DNA of 41,439 bases, taken from Candidatus Zipacnadia bacterium. GTDB lineage: Bacteria > Armatimonadota > Zipacnadia > Zipacnadales > Zipacnadaceae. The translations under genes were made by a program, and so were the position numbers. Below the pieces are notes generated by a model that was not told where the DNA came from, searched no databases, and worked only from the letters and a program-made list of their open reading frames with translations. This document shows, one piece after another, positions 17,184 to 24,879 of this stretch (the first letter of the stretch is position 1; each line of letters begins with the position of its first letter). The stretch spans positions 1-41,439 of the forward strand of contig JALGTU010000009.1 of assembly GCA_029821195.1 (NCBI GenBank), given 5' to 3'.

Positions 17184-17547
17184 AGGTTGCTGACCCGGCT
17201 CGAATCATTCTCGTCCTGATGAGCTCAGCATCAACCGACAACGCTTAAGCTGCTGGCCAACGTACCAACTAATTAATCATGCATATCACCGATTGGCTAC
17301 AATTGTTTATAAGGGTAGGATTACTAATCAAGCGGAAGCAACTCCGTTGTGAGCACCTCGCAACCTTCGTATTCTGGCGGCTCTCGTGGCGGGGGAAGCT
17401 CAGGGAACACAAGGAATTCCGCTGCCGGCTAAGGGATCCCTTGCTGGGGGAGCGCGTTTCGCCGTGGCGAACCTGCCGCCTATGTGAGCATAAGAAGGTT
17501 GTTGCCGGAACTGCCCAAAGAGTAGCAGCATTGATAACGGACGGAAT
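17184..17547. other. Gap between flp copies 3 and 4, locally AT-richer
   Basis: No gene was recognised in 364 bases. A frame at 17279-17563 runs through but resembles no family and overlaps the degenerate pilin in another frame. The stretch 17260-17340 is clearly AT-richer than neighbouring genes. The eight-mer TGTGAGCA occurs at 17348-17355 and 17483-17490, and again at 17699-17706. The region probably contains decayed sequence. Confidence 0.4.
17185..17236 (+). repeat. Bulged hairpin after flp copy 3
   Basis: GGTTG plus CTGA (17185-17193) can pair with TCAG plus CAACC within 17225-17236, leaving a three-base bulge and a loop of about 31 bases. It starts two bases after the stop, in the same relative place as the copy 1 hairpin, but is weaker. 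Confidence 0.4.
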
Positions 17548-17655
17548 GACGAGCACGGGCTGACGACGATTGAATATGCGCTGTTACTGTCAGCCCTAGC
17601 CGTGGCGCTGACCGTCACATGGCACGCCTTAGGCGATAGCATGCGGTGTTGTTGA
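17548..17655 (+). pseudogene. Degenerate Flp pilin (flp copy 4)
   Basis: The frame reads NDEHG followed by LTTIEYALLLSALAVALTV, an obvious Flp processing site with Glu at +5 and Tyr at +6. It stops after HALGDSMRCC, about 15-20 residues early for the group. Upstream in this frame there is a TAA at 17491-17493 and no ATG, GTG or TTG between that stop and the pilin motif, so the leader has been lost. It has no recognisable hairpin behind it, unlike the intact copies. Rescue by a frameshift from the frame that ends at 17563 cannot be excluded. Confidence 0.75.
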
Positions 17656-17709
17656 CGATACCAATAAGATTCTCGCTCCCAATCAAAGTGGAGTACGCTG
17701 TGAGCAAAG

Positions 17710-17895
17710 ATGACCGAGAAGACCAGAATAATGCTCAGCCAGCTCTGGAAAGATGAAGCAGGAGTATCAACCGTTGAGTACGCGCTGCTCACCGCGGTGC
17801 TGGTAGGCGCCGGGGCGGCAATGTGGACGGCCCTGCGCGGATCGGTTTCATCCGTAATGGCCGACATCGCTCAAGCCTTCAGCGAAGGCCAATAG
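17710..17895 (+). CDS. flp: Flp-type pilin (flp copy 5)
   Basis: A 61-residue prepilin with a leader ending in LWKDEAG and mature VSTVEYALLTAVLVGAG, with canonical Glu +5 and Tyr +6. The tail MWTALRGSVSSVMADIAQAF resembles copy 2 (WTALKGS), so these two are the closest pair by eye. The start ATG 17710 has only a weak upstream GAGC; an in-frame ATG at 17731 is also possible. The prepilin peptidase gene follows 46 bases later. Confidence 0.9.
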   Translation: MTEKTRIMLSQLWKDEAGVSTVEYALLTAVLVGAGAAMWTALRGSVSSVMADIAQAFSEGQ

Positions 17896-17901
17896 CACAG
17901 G

Positions 17902-17917
17902 CCTGCCTCACGGCAGG
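17902..17917 (+). repeat. Hairpin after flp copy 5
   Basis: CCTGCC, loop TCAC, GGCAGG: six perfect GC-rich pairs starting seven bases after the stop codon and 25 bases before the prepilin peptidase start. It could lower read-through from the pilins into the assembly genes. Confidence 0.6.
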
Positions 17918-17941
17918 ACATTGTGATGGAGAAAAACGACA

Positions 17942-18466
17942 GTGATTACGACGGTTCTTACAGCTCTGACAATACTTCTGGTGGTTGTGGCGGCCTACAC
18001 CGACATCCAGTGGGGCAGGATACTCAATGCTCTGACCATGCCAGGAATCCTGCTGGGCCTGATTCTCAACTCGGTCCGGGCCGGCTCAGAAGGACTCTTA
18101 CTGAGCCTGGGGGGAATCGCCTTGGGCTTGTGTCTGTTCCTGGTGAGTGCCGTCTTCGGGCGGATTGTGGGCGGCGGCGACGTTAAGCTGCTGATGGCCG
18201 TCGGCGCCCTGCAAGGACCATCAATTCTGGTCTGGGCACTGTTTTATGCCGCCATTATCGGGGGCATTCTCGCCATTCTCATCGCAGTGCGCCACGGTAT
18301 CCTGATGGATAAGATCAAGGCGCTGTTTGCCAGTTGCTACTTGCGGTTGGCCTGCAAAGTACCCATGGATATTCAAGAAGGCCCGGCCGGCGGGCCGCGC
18401 CTGCCCTACGCCATCGCCATCAGCTCCGGAACCCTGGTGGCTATGCTCATGTCCCACGTATCCTGA
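17942..18466 (+). CDS. tadV: Prepilin peptidase of the Tad type (A24 family, short form)
   Basis: Inner-membrane aspartyl protease that cleaves Flp and TadE-like prepilins; also called CpaA. The catalytic pair is Asp21 in AAYTDIQWGRI and Asp80 in GGGDVKLL (GxGD motif). At 174 residues it is the short form without the methyltransferase domain of PilD. About five hydrophobic helices are visible. GTG start with GGAG about 11 bases upstream; no ATG is in frame nearby. It lies between the pilins and tadE, as in many Tad loci. Confidence 0.92.
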   Translation: MITTVLTALTILLVVVAAYTDIQWGRILNALTMPGILLGLILNSVRAGSEGLLLSLGGIALGLCLFLVSAVFGRIVGGGDVKLLMAVGALQGPSILVWALFYAAIIGGILAILIAVRHGILMDKIKALFASCYLRLACKVPMDIQEGPAGGPRLPYAIAISSGTLVAMLMSHVS

Positions 18467-18518
18467 GGATAGTTGCCGGGGATCACAGATGTGATGCAGC
18501 CAGCGAGGGGGAGGACAG

Positions 18519-19034
18519 ATGAGACAATACAGCACAAAGGGTCCATCGGCTCGCCTGAAGGTGCGACGGCAGGTGATCGTCGGCAGCATATCCGTGGAGA
18601 TGGTCCTGGTCACCCCCGTGCTGCTCGTACTTCTGTTCGGGATTATCGAGTTTGGCCTTGCCTTCAAGGACATTGCCATGTTGAGGCAGGCCGCCCGCGA
18701 GGGAAGCAGAGCTGGTGCCGTGGGCGCGGTGACCAGTGCGATTACCGATCGTGTCACCGCCAGTGCGGCTACGTTGAACCCAGAGAACCTTGAAATCGAG
18801 ATGAAGTATCGGGTCTATGCCGGGGGCTGGCCGTCATGGGACCAGGCAGCTACGCTTGGCGATACCGGTAGCGGCGCGGACGCCCAGAACAACGCCCCCC
18901 AAGGCGCCCAGATCAGGATCCGGATTACCTACCCGCACAGCTTGATCAGCGGCCGGCTGTTCTCGCATTGGGCGGACGATCCGGAGGGCCAGACTATGAC
19001 TCTCGTCTCGTCCGCGACTATGAGAAGGGAGTGA
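18519..19034 (+). CDS. tadE: TadE-like pseudopilin
   Basis: Single-pass membrane pseudopilin of the Tad system. Residues 22-48 carry the TadE signature: ISVEMVLVTPVLLVLLFG followed by IIEFGLAFKD. A periplasmic domain of about 120 residues follows with no other recognisable motif (171 residues in total). GGGGGAGGACAG precedes the ATG. It is the only TadE/F/G-like gene seen in the locus, where two or three are common. Confidence 0.88.
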   Translation: MRQYSTKGPSARLKVRRQVIVGSISVEMVLVTPVLLVLLFGIIEFGLAFKDIAMLRQAAREGSRAGAVGAVTSAITDRVTASAATLNPENLEIEMKYRVYAGGWPSWDQAATLGDTGSGADAQNNAPQGAQIRIRITYPHSLISGRLFSHWADDPEGQTMTLVSSATMRRE

Positions 19035-19425
19035 GATTGACTGTGGCAGTGGCCCTTGCTGCCAACAGCATCACTCCAGCTTCGCGTGTTGATGCGTTTG
19101 CACCGAGCACGCCCTCCGCCTGTCTGGCAACAACCGGCAGCAACAAGATGCCGGCAAAGGCACAGCGGAGAGCGTCTCTTTTCGTCATCGCCAGAGAGGC
19201 TGAAGCATGCCGGCAGAAAGCCAGGAATCGCTCACTGGGACCAAAAATCGCCCCATACCGGCTAATTGCGCAGGCCAAGACGCCCCGTATACCCCGCAAG
19301 GGCTTCCCTTTTGTGACGGTTGTGTGGTATAATTATGGTGCTCTAAGTGGCACTGCCATGCTACCAGGCAAAAAAAGGAGTAAGTATCGGGAGAACAAAC
19401 ACAATAGGGAAGGGGCACTTCGAAG
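19035..19425. other. Gap between tadE and cpaB, possible dispersed-repeat remnant
   Basis: No gene was recognised in 391 bases. The stretch about 19170-19235 (around TTCGTCATCGCCAGAGAGG) resembles the 'CGTCATTGCGAG...AAGCAATC' type of dispersed repeat known from several bacterial lineages, but whole-genome copies would be needed to say so. The right end holds an extended -10 promoter for the assembly genes. Confidence 0.4.
19325..19333 (+). promoter_or_regulatory. Extended -10 promoter in front of cpaB
   Basis: TGG directly before a perfect TATAAT (19328-19333). The -35 region at normal spacing (TTCCCT, 19304-19309) is poor, as is common with extended -10 promoters. Transcription would start near 19340, giving a leader of about 85 bases. 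This would let the pilus assembly genes be expressed separately from the pilins. Confidence 0.55.
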
Positions 19426-20391
19426 ATGAGAATGACCCGGCGCTTAGCGATAGGAATAGCTGTCGTGTGCGGAGCGCTGGCAGCGCTGCTGACGTACATC
19501 TGGCTCAGCAGCCTGCAGCAACAGACGCAGCTCAGCGAAACAGTCAAGACAGCACAAGTGATCACACCCCTCCAAGACATCGAGCCTGGCGTCCTCATCC
19601 AGGCCAGCATGCTGGTAAAGAGGGAGGTGGCAGAAGAGGACGCGCCAGCCGATGCCGCCAAGAGCATTAGCCAGCTCAGTGGCAAGCTGAGTCTTGTAGC
19701 TCTACCCCAGGGGGAGCCGATTCGACTCGCGCAGGTCCAGTCGTTGGTCGGCGCGGGACTTTCCTATGTTGTCCCCGAAGGAATGAGGGCAGTTACCGTC
19801 GCCCTCGACCCCGTCGTTGGTGTAGCCGGGTACCCCAAACCAGGGGACCGGGTTGATGTTATTGCCACCTTCGCCCACCACGAAGTAACCGTAACCCGCA
19901 CTGTCCTGCAGAACGTGCAGTTGCTCGCACTGGGCAAGAGCGCGGTTATCAGCCAGAAAGAAGCAAAGCCCTCCGAGGATAAGGCCGAAGGCGAAGTCAA
20001 GGGCGAGCCCGAAGTGCAACCCAACGCGACTCTGGCCGTTACCCTCAAGCAGGCGCAGCGACTCATCCTGGCCGATGTCCGCGGCGAGCTGCGCTTGGCA
20101 CTCCGCCCCAAGTTCGAAGAGCAGTATATCGCTGTTCAGCCAACCACCAGCATCGAAGTAATCGGCAAGGAATTCGAGAAGCTCCGAGTGGAAGAGGCCG
20201 AAGCGCTGACCACACCACCGGGAATGCCCCCCCAGCCGACGCTCGGCCGGGCCGCTGAGATCACCCCCCCGGCAGCCCTGACCAGAGAACCCAAGTTACC
20301 TACGGTCGAGGTGATTCGCGGCAACGTGCGAGAGACGGTGGTAATCGGCGGCCCAACCAGCTCGGCACCGAAGGGGGGTGTCCAGCAATGA
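19426..20391 (+). CDS. cpaB: Flp pilus assembly protein CpaB/RcpC
   Basis: Envelope protein of the Tad apparatus that works with the secretin. Residues 6-27 form an N-terminal transmembrane helix. A SAF domain follows at about 41-105 (TPLQDIEPGVLI, then LPQGEPI), and the RcpC region starts at about 115 (VPEGMRAVTVALDPV, then GYPKPGDRVDVI). The C-terminal 90 residues are Pro- and Glu-rich and probably flexible. Length 321 is typical. Its stop overlaps the secretin start by four bases (ATGA). Confidence 0.93.
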   Translation: MRMTRRLAIGIAVVCGALAALLTYIWLSSLQQQTQLSETVKTAQVITPLQDIEPGVLIQASMLVKREVAEEDAPADAAKSISQLSGKLSLVALPQGEPIRLAQVQSLVGAGLSYVVPEGMRAVTVALDPVVGVAGYPKPGDRVDVIATFAHHEVTVTRTVLQNVQLLALGKSAVISQKEAKPSEDKAEGEVKGEPEVQPNATLAVTLKQAQRLILADVRGELRLALRPKFEEQYIAVQPTTSIEVIGKEFEKLRVEEAEALTTPPGMPPQPTLGRAAEITPPAALTREPKLPTVEVIRGNVRETVVIGGPTSSAPKGGVQQ

Positions 20392-22256
20392 CAAGCTCAG
20401 AATACACTCGAGACAACCTAATATCAAGGCGGTTGCGCCAGCTGACTCTCACCGGGCTCGCGCTGGCGCTGGCCGTGGTCTGCTGCGCCGGGATTGTTAA
20501 TGCGCAGAGCAGCCAGAGCCTGGTCCTGCAAGAAGGCGGCAGTCGCGTGCTTACGTTCGACCAAATGAAGCGGGTGGTACTGATCGATCCGACCGTGGCG
20601 GATGTGGTCGTCTCCTCCACTGCCGAACTGGTGGTGTACGCCAATGAGGTCGGCACTACCCAGATATACATCTGGGACAAGCACGGTCGGCACCAGTACA
20701 ACGTGCAAGTGACCCCCGCCCCTTACGCCCGGCAATTGACCCTGGAGCTCAAGCAGGCTCTCGGACCCCAGTTCTTCCGCTACGAGATAATAAGCGGCCA
20801 AACACTGCTGGTGGACGGAACGGTCAGGAGCGCCGCAGAGCTGGACCGGGTTACGAGAATCATCGAGGGGCTGGCCAAGCAAGCAGACGTGATCAATCTG
20901 ATCGCCGTCGAGGACGCTAACCTTAATCCAGCCCAGCGCAAAGCCAAAGCCCTCCAGAAGTTGCTGGGTGATCAATACACCTACCTGGCCTGGGACGATA
21001 AGACCGTGCTGATTACCGGCAGAAGCACCAGCTATGCGGACCTGGACCGGATCGAGGAGATTGCCCGAGCGGCCAGCAGCGCGGAGGTTAAGATTAGCAA
21101 CCTGGTGACGGTAGACCCCAGCCAGGCTCGCCCACCGGTTGAGGAGATTGCGACGGCCATCGGCCCCGATTATACGGTCTGGGCAATGCGGGGAAAGACT
21201 GTCGTCGTCGAAGGCGAAGCGCGCAACGAACTAGCCAAGCAGCGCGTTGACCAGATCCTGGGCGCCTTCGAAGACGTGGATATCGTTAACCTGGTCACGG
21301 TAAGCGATATGCCCGAGGTGCCGCTGGCCGCGCAGCGTGACCTGCTCCAGTCGGCCTTGGGCGGGGGGCTTCAGGTCAGGGTAGTCGAAGGCAAGGCCCT
21401 GCTGGTGGAGGGGTTGGTCGCCGACGACGCAGAAGCCGCCAAGGTCCAGAAGATCATTGGGTTATTTAAGAAGACCAATGTCGTGGACCTGACCTCTGTC
21501 GCGGACCCGGAGCGGCAGCAGGTACTCGTCCGCGCCAAGGTTGTGGAGATCAATCGCACCAACCTAGACAAGCTGGGCGTGAACTGGGGGCAGATTGCTG
21601 CCGGCGCGTTCCTGGACCAGCCCTTCCTGGTCCAGGTCGAGGGCCCCGACACGAATAATATCTACCCGATTGGGGCTCAGTTAGATGCCCTGGTTAGCAA
21701 CGACCTGGCCCGCATTCTTTCGGAGCCTAACCTCCTGGTGAACGATGGTGAAACGGCCGAAATGAACGTCGGCGGTGAGCTACCCATTCCGGTACCGCAG
21801 GCCGCTGGGGGAGTGTCCAACGTCACCATCGAGTACAAGACATATGGTGTACAACTGAAGATCAGTCCCCGGATCCTGCCAGGTGGCGAGAAGATAGAGT
21901 TGGAGGTGCATCCGAAAGTATCGGCGCTGGATTATGCCAACGCCGTGACCATTAGCGGGTTCAACGTCCCGGCCTTGCGCACCCGGGAAACCGATACTAC
22001 GGTCACGGTCAGGAGCGGCCAGCCCCTGATCATTAGCGGTCTGGTCCAGCGCGAGCAGTCGGAGAACACAAGGAAGATACCACTGTTGGGTGACTTGCCG
22101 ATTATTGGCGAACTGTTCAAGAGCAAGGAATTCCAGGAGGGCAAGACCGAACTGGTCATCCTGGTTACTCCCGAGATAATGGCCGGGGGGCCCAGCGAGA
22201 TTCCAGGAGCCACTGAACCAGAGATCGTTAATCCGGAAGCCGACACAAACCAATGA
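20388..22256 (+). CDS. cpaC: Tad outer-membrane secretin (CpaC/RcpA) with four BON-like repeats
   Basis: Forms the outer-membrane channel for the pilus. A signal segment at about 19-40 ends in VNAQ. A pilus-formation N-terminal domain (about 41-112) has LVLQEGGSRVLTF and VSSTAELVVYA. Four repeats of the BON type follow at about 117-174, 188-242, 250-305 and 317-371, each ending in a strand like DVINLIAV, ISNLVTV, DIVNLVTV or NVVDLTSV. The secretin domain spans about 378-590, with LGVNWG, SEPNLLVNDGETA and KIPLLGDLPIIGELFKS. At 622 residues it is longer than most CpaC proteins because of the extra repeats. It overlaps cpaB and cpaE by four bases each. Confidence 0.93.
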   Translation: MTSSEYTRDNLISRRLRQLTLTGLALALAVVCCAGIVNAQSSQSLVLQEGGSRVLTFDQMKRVVLIDPTVADVVVSSTAELVVYANEVGTTQIYIWDKHGRHQYNVQVTPAPYARQLTLELKQALGPQFFRYEIISGQTLLVDGTVRSAAELDRVTRIIEGLAKQADVINLIAVEDANLNPAQRKAKALQKLLGDQYTYLAWDDKTVLITGRSTSYADLDRIEEIARAASSAEVKISNLVTVDPSQARPPVEEIATAIGPDYTVWAMRGKTVVVEGEARNELAKQRVDQILGAFEDVDIVNLVTVSDMPEVPLAAQRDLLQSALGGGLQVRVVEGKALLVEGLVADDAEAAKVQKIIGLFKKTNVVDLTSVADPERQQVLVRAKVVEINRTNLDKLGVNWGQIAAGAFLDQPFLVQVEGPDTNNIYPIGAQLDALVSNDLARILSEPNLLVNDGETAEMNVGGELPIPVPQAAGGVSNVTIEYKTYGVQLKISPRILPGGEKIELEVHPKVSALDYANAVTISGFNVPALRTRETDTTVTVRSGQPLIISGLVQREQSENTRKIPLLGDLPIIGELFKSKEFQEGKTELVILVTPEIMAGGPSEIPGATEPEIVNPEADTNQ

Positions 22257-23500
22257 TACGAGTACTGATCTCGGAAAACACACCCGGCGAAGCCGACGAG
22301 ATTGCCCACAAGCTGGCCAGCGCCGAGGATATCCAAGTAGTCGGCTACGCCCGCGACGGCCTGGAAGCCGCGCAGATGGCGGCACAGCTCCGCCCTGATG
22401 TGGCCTTGATCCATACAAGGCTGGCGGGCATGGACGGGTTTCAAGCCTGCCAAATGGCGAGGGTGGCGGCCGTGGAAACGGGTTGCGTACTGCTCGCTCC
22501 TCCAGGCGAAGAGGACGAAGACACTTGGCGCCGGGCGATGGTAGCGGGCGCACGGGGCCTGCTTTCAACCGAAGCCAGCGCGGCTCACCTTCTCTCCGTG
22601 GTACAGGAGGTCGGCACCGCCAAGCAGTCCAAGGACCAGCACGAGTATCAGTTGGTCACTGATCCCAGCAAGATGCCGGTAACCATCGCGATTACCGGTG
22701 CCAAAGGCGGCATCGGCAAGACAACCCTGGCCACCAACCTGGCCATCTGCCTGCAGCACCAATTCCCCGGGCAAGTGGTACTGGTCGACTTCGTGGGGCA
22801 ATACGGCGACGTACCGCTGCTGCTGGACATGCGCCCCCGGGTCGGCCTCGGCGAGTTGATGCTGCACGAGGAGTTGGATGCTGATCTGGTTCAGTCGCAC
22901 CTGACTGAGCACAGTTCGGGCCTACAGATACTGGCGGCGCCTAATGGCACCGATATCGGGCGCATGGGCACTCAGATTGATGTGACCTCTGCTGCCAACC
23001 TGGTCAGCATTCTGCGCAGCGAGTATCGCTTTGTCGTATTCGACCTTCCCGCCCTAGCCGGCAACGTCAGCGCTTACCTGTTTTCCCGCTGCAACTTCGT
23101 AGTGGTGGTTACCTACCTGCTGGACCTGGCTGCCATTCGCGACACCAGCACCTTGATTGAGAGCCTTGCCCAGACGCAAATGCCCAACGACCGCATCAAA
23201 CTCGTGGTCAACCGCCGTAGCCAGCGCAATCCCTTCTCGATTGCCGATTTGCAGCAGACAGTAAACCATCCCATTGACGCTCAGGTGCCCGAAGACGTGG
23301 TGACGGTGACCTCGGCTCTCAACGAAGGAATCCCGGTGGTGCTCAAAGCGCCGGGGTCAGCGGTAGCCAAGGCAATCAAGAAGCTGTGCAACTCGCTGAT
23401 CGCCGAGCTGCCTACCCAGGCGCAGGCTACGCCCCGCGCGGCGGCCCAACCAGCACGGGACGTTGACCTGCAAGGCAAGCCTGCGGTAACCGTGAATTGA
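22253..23500 (+). CDS. cpaE: Pilus localisation ATPase CpaE/TadZ
   Basis: ParA/MinD-like ATPase that places the Tad machine at its site in the cell. Residues 1-120 form a receiver-like domain. The phosphate-accepting Asp is replaced by His54 (VALIHTRLAGMDG), so it cannot be phosphorylated there, as in many TadZ proteins. The ATPase domain begins at about 142 with the Walker A box KGGIGKTT (151-158), followed by VVLVDF and FVVFDLPA. The C-terminal 35 residues are Ala/Pro/Gln-rich. It overlaps cpaC by four bases (ATGA). Confidence 0.93.
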   Translation: MIRVLISENTPGEADEIAHKLASAEDIQVVGYARDGLEAAQMAAQLRPDVALIHTRLAGMDGFQACQMARVAAVETGCVLLAPPGEEDEDTWRRAMVAGARGLLSTEASAAHLLSVVQEVGTAKQSKDQHEYQLVTDPSKMPVTIAITGAKGGIGKTTLATNLAICLQHQFPGQVVLVDFVGQYGDVPLLLDMRPRVGLGELMLHEELDADLVQSHLTEHSSGLQILAAPNGTDIGRMGTQIDVTSAANLVSILRSEYRFVVFDLPALAGNVSAYLFSRCNFVVVVTYLLDLAAIRDTSTLIESLAQTQMPNDRIKLVVNRRSQRNPFSIADLQQTVNHPIDAQVPEDVVTVTSALNEGIPVVLKAPGSAVAKAIKKLCNSLIAELPTQAQATPRAAAQPARDVDLQGKPAVTVN

Positions 23501-23541
23501 CATGAACAACACACCCATGCGGCGCAAGAACTGGTGAAGCT

Positions 23542-24876
23542 ATGAGAATGGACACGATGATCGATACGTACCAAGAGGACACCGAAGAACGGCAGGATAC
23601 ACTCGCCGAGCTCAAGAGCACGGTGCATCACCTGCTACTCACTGAGACGGAATTCTCAGTGCTGCAGCGGATGACGCAGGAGCAGCTTGCCGAGCGCATC
23701 AGGTACTTGACCGAACAGGTTTCCGCTGACTCCGGTCTTACTCTCTCGTCGCGGGATCGAGGCAACATCGAGCAGGAAGTCATCTACGAGGTGCTCGGCT
23801 ACGGCCCGATACAAACGCTCCTCGACGACCCCGAGATAAACGAGGTAATGGTCAATGGCCCCTATCAAGTCTTCATCGAACGCCACGGTGTGCTGGAACT
23901 GACCAACCGTAGATTCGCCGATGACGGGCACGTTATGCGGATCATCGAGAAGATCATCGCGCCGCTGGGGCGGCGGCTGGACGAAAGTATGCCGATGGTA
24001 GACGCCCGGCTGCCCGATGGTTCGCGAGTCAACGCGATTATCCCGCCACTTGCGATCAACGGCCCCACTGTGACCATCCGCAAATTCTCGCCAGATCCGT
24101 TCACGCCCGCAGACCTGGTCAACTTCGGGACGATGTCGCCGACGATGGAGGCGTTTCTGGATGCTTGTGTTAAGTCGCGCGTAAATATACTGGTTTCCGG
24201 GGGAACGGGCAGCGGGAAGACGACGACTCTGAACGTGTTGTCCTCGTTTATTCCGGAGAGTGAACGAATTATCACCATCGAGGATGCCGCCGAACTGCAG
24301 CTCCAGCAAGACCACACCATAACGCTGGAAAGCCGGCCGCCCAACGCCGAGGGCAAGGGTGAAATCACCATCCGCACGCTGGTCAGAAACGCGCTGCGGA
24401 TGCGCCCGGACCGCATCATCATTGGCGAGGTCCGCGGTGCCGAGGCCCTCGACATGCTCCAGGCCATGAACACCGGGCACGACGGATCAATGAGCACCTT
24501 GCATGCCAACTCGGCGCGCGACGCTCTGGCCCGAATGGAGACCATGGTCATGATGGCCGGGATGGAACTGCCCAACAGCGCCATCCGCGAGCAGATCTCC
24601 GCAGCGTTGCACTTGATAGTGCACCAAAACCGCCTGCGCGACGGTTCGCGGCGGATTACCTCAATCACTGAGGTACAACGAATGGAAGGTGAAGGGATAG
24701 TACTGCAGGATATATTTGTCTTCGAGCGACACGGCGTGGACCGCAACGGCAAGGTCATCGGCGAGCACACCGCCACCGGGGTGCGGCCGCTGTTCATGGA
24801 TATCCTGGAAGCGGAAGGATACGAACTGGGTCCTGACACCTTCGCGCCAAGTTCCAAACCGGATAGGAGGTTCTGA
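23542..24876 (+). CDS. cpaF: Tad secretion ATPase CpaF/TadA
   Basis: Hexameric cytoplasmic ATPase of the VirB11/PulE superfamily that powers Flp pilus assembly. N-terminal helical domain with IYEVLGYGPIQTLL and EINEVMVNG. Walker A is SGGTGSGKTT (219-228), the Asp box lies around TIEDAAELQL, Walker B is RIIIGEVRG and the His box is GSMSTLHANS. Full length at 444 residues. It lies 41 bases after cpaE, with tadB three bases downstream. Confidence 0.96.
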   Translation: MRMDTMIDTYQEDTEERQDTLAELKSTVHHLLLTETEFSVLQRMTQEQLAERIRYLTEQVSADSGLTLSSRDRGNIEQEVIYEVLGYGPIQTLLDDPEINEVMVNGPYQVFIERHGVLELTNRRFADDGHVMRIIEKIIAPLGRRLDESMPMVDARLPDGSRVNAIIPPLAINGPTVTIRKFSPDPFTPADLVNFGTMSPTMEAFLDACVKSRVNILVSGGTGSGKTTTLNVLSSFIPESERIITIEDAAELQLQQDHTITLESRPPNAEGKGEITIRTLVRNALRMRPDRIIIGEVRGAEALDMLQAMNTGHDGSMSTLHANSARDALARMETMVMMAGMELPNSAIREQISAALHLIVHQNRLRDGSRRITSITEVQRMEGEGIVLQDIFVFERHGVDRNGKVIGEHTATGVRPLFMDILEAEGYELGPDTFAPSSKPDRRF

Positions 24877-24879
24877 GTA

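Noticed and set aside
17279-17563. A 94-residue Cys/Arg-rich protein overlapping the fourth pilin
   Set aside because: No ribosome-binding site or family match; it runs through an AT-rich decayed gap in a different frame from the recognisable pilin.
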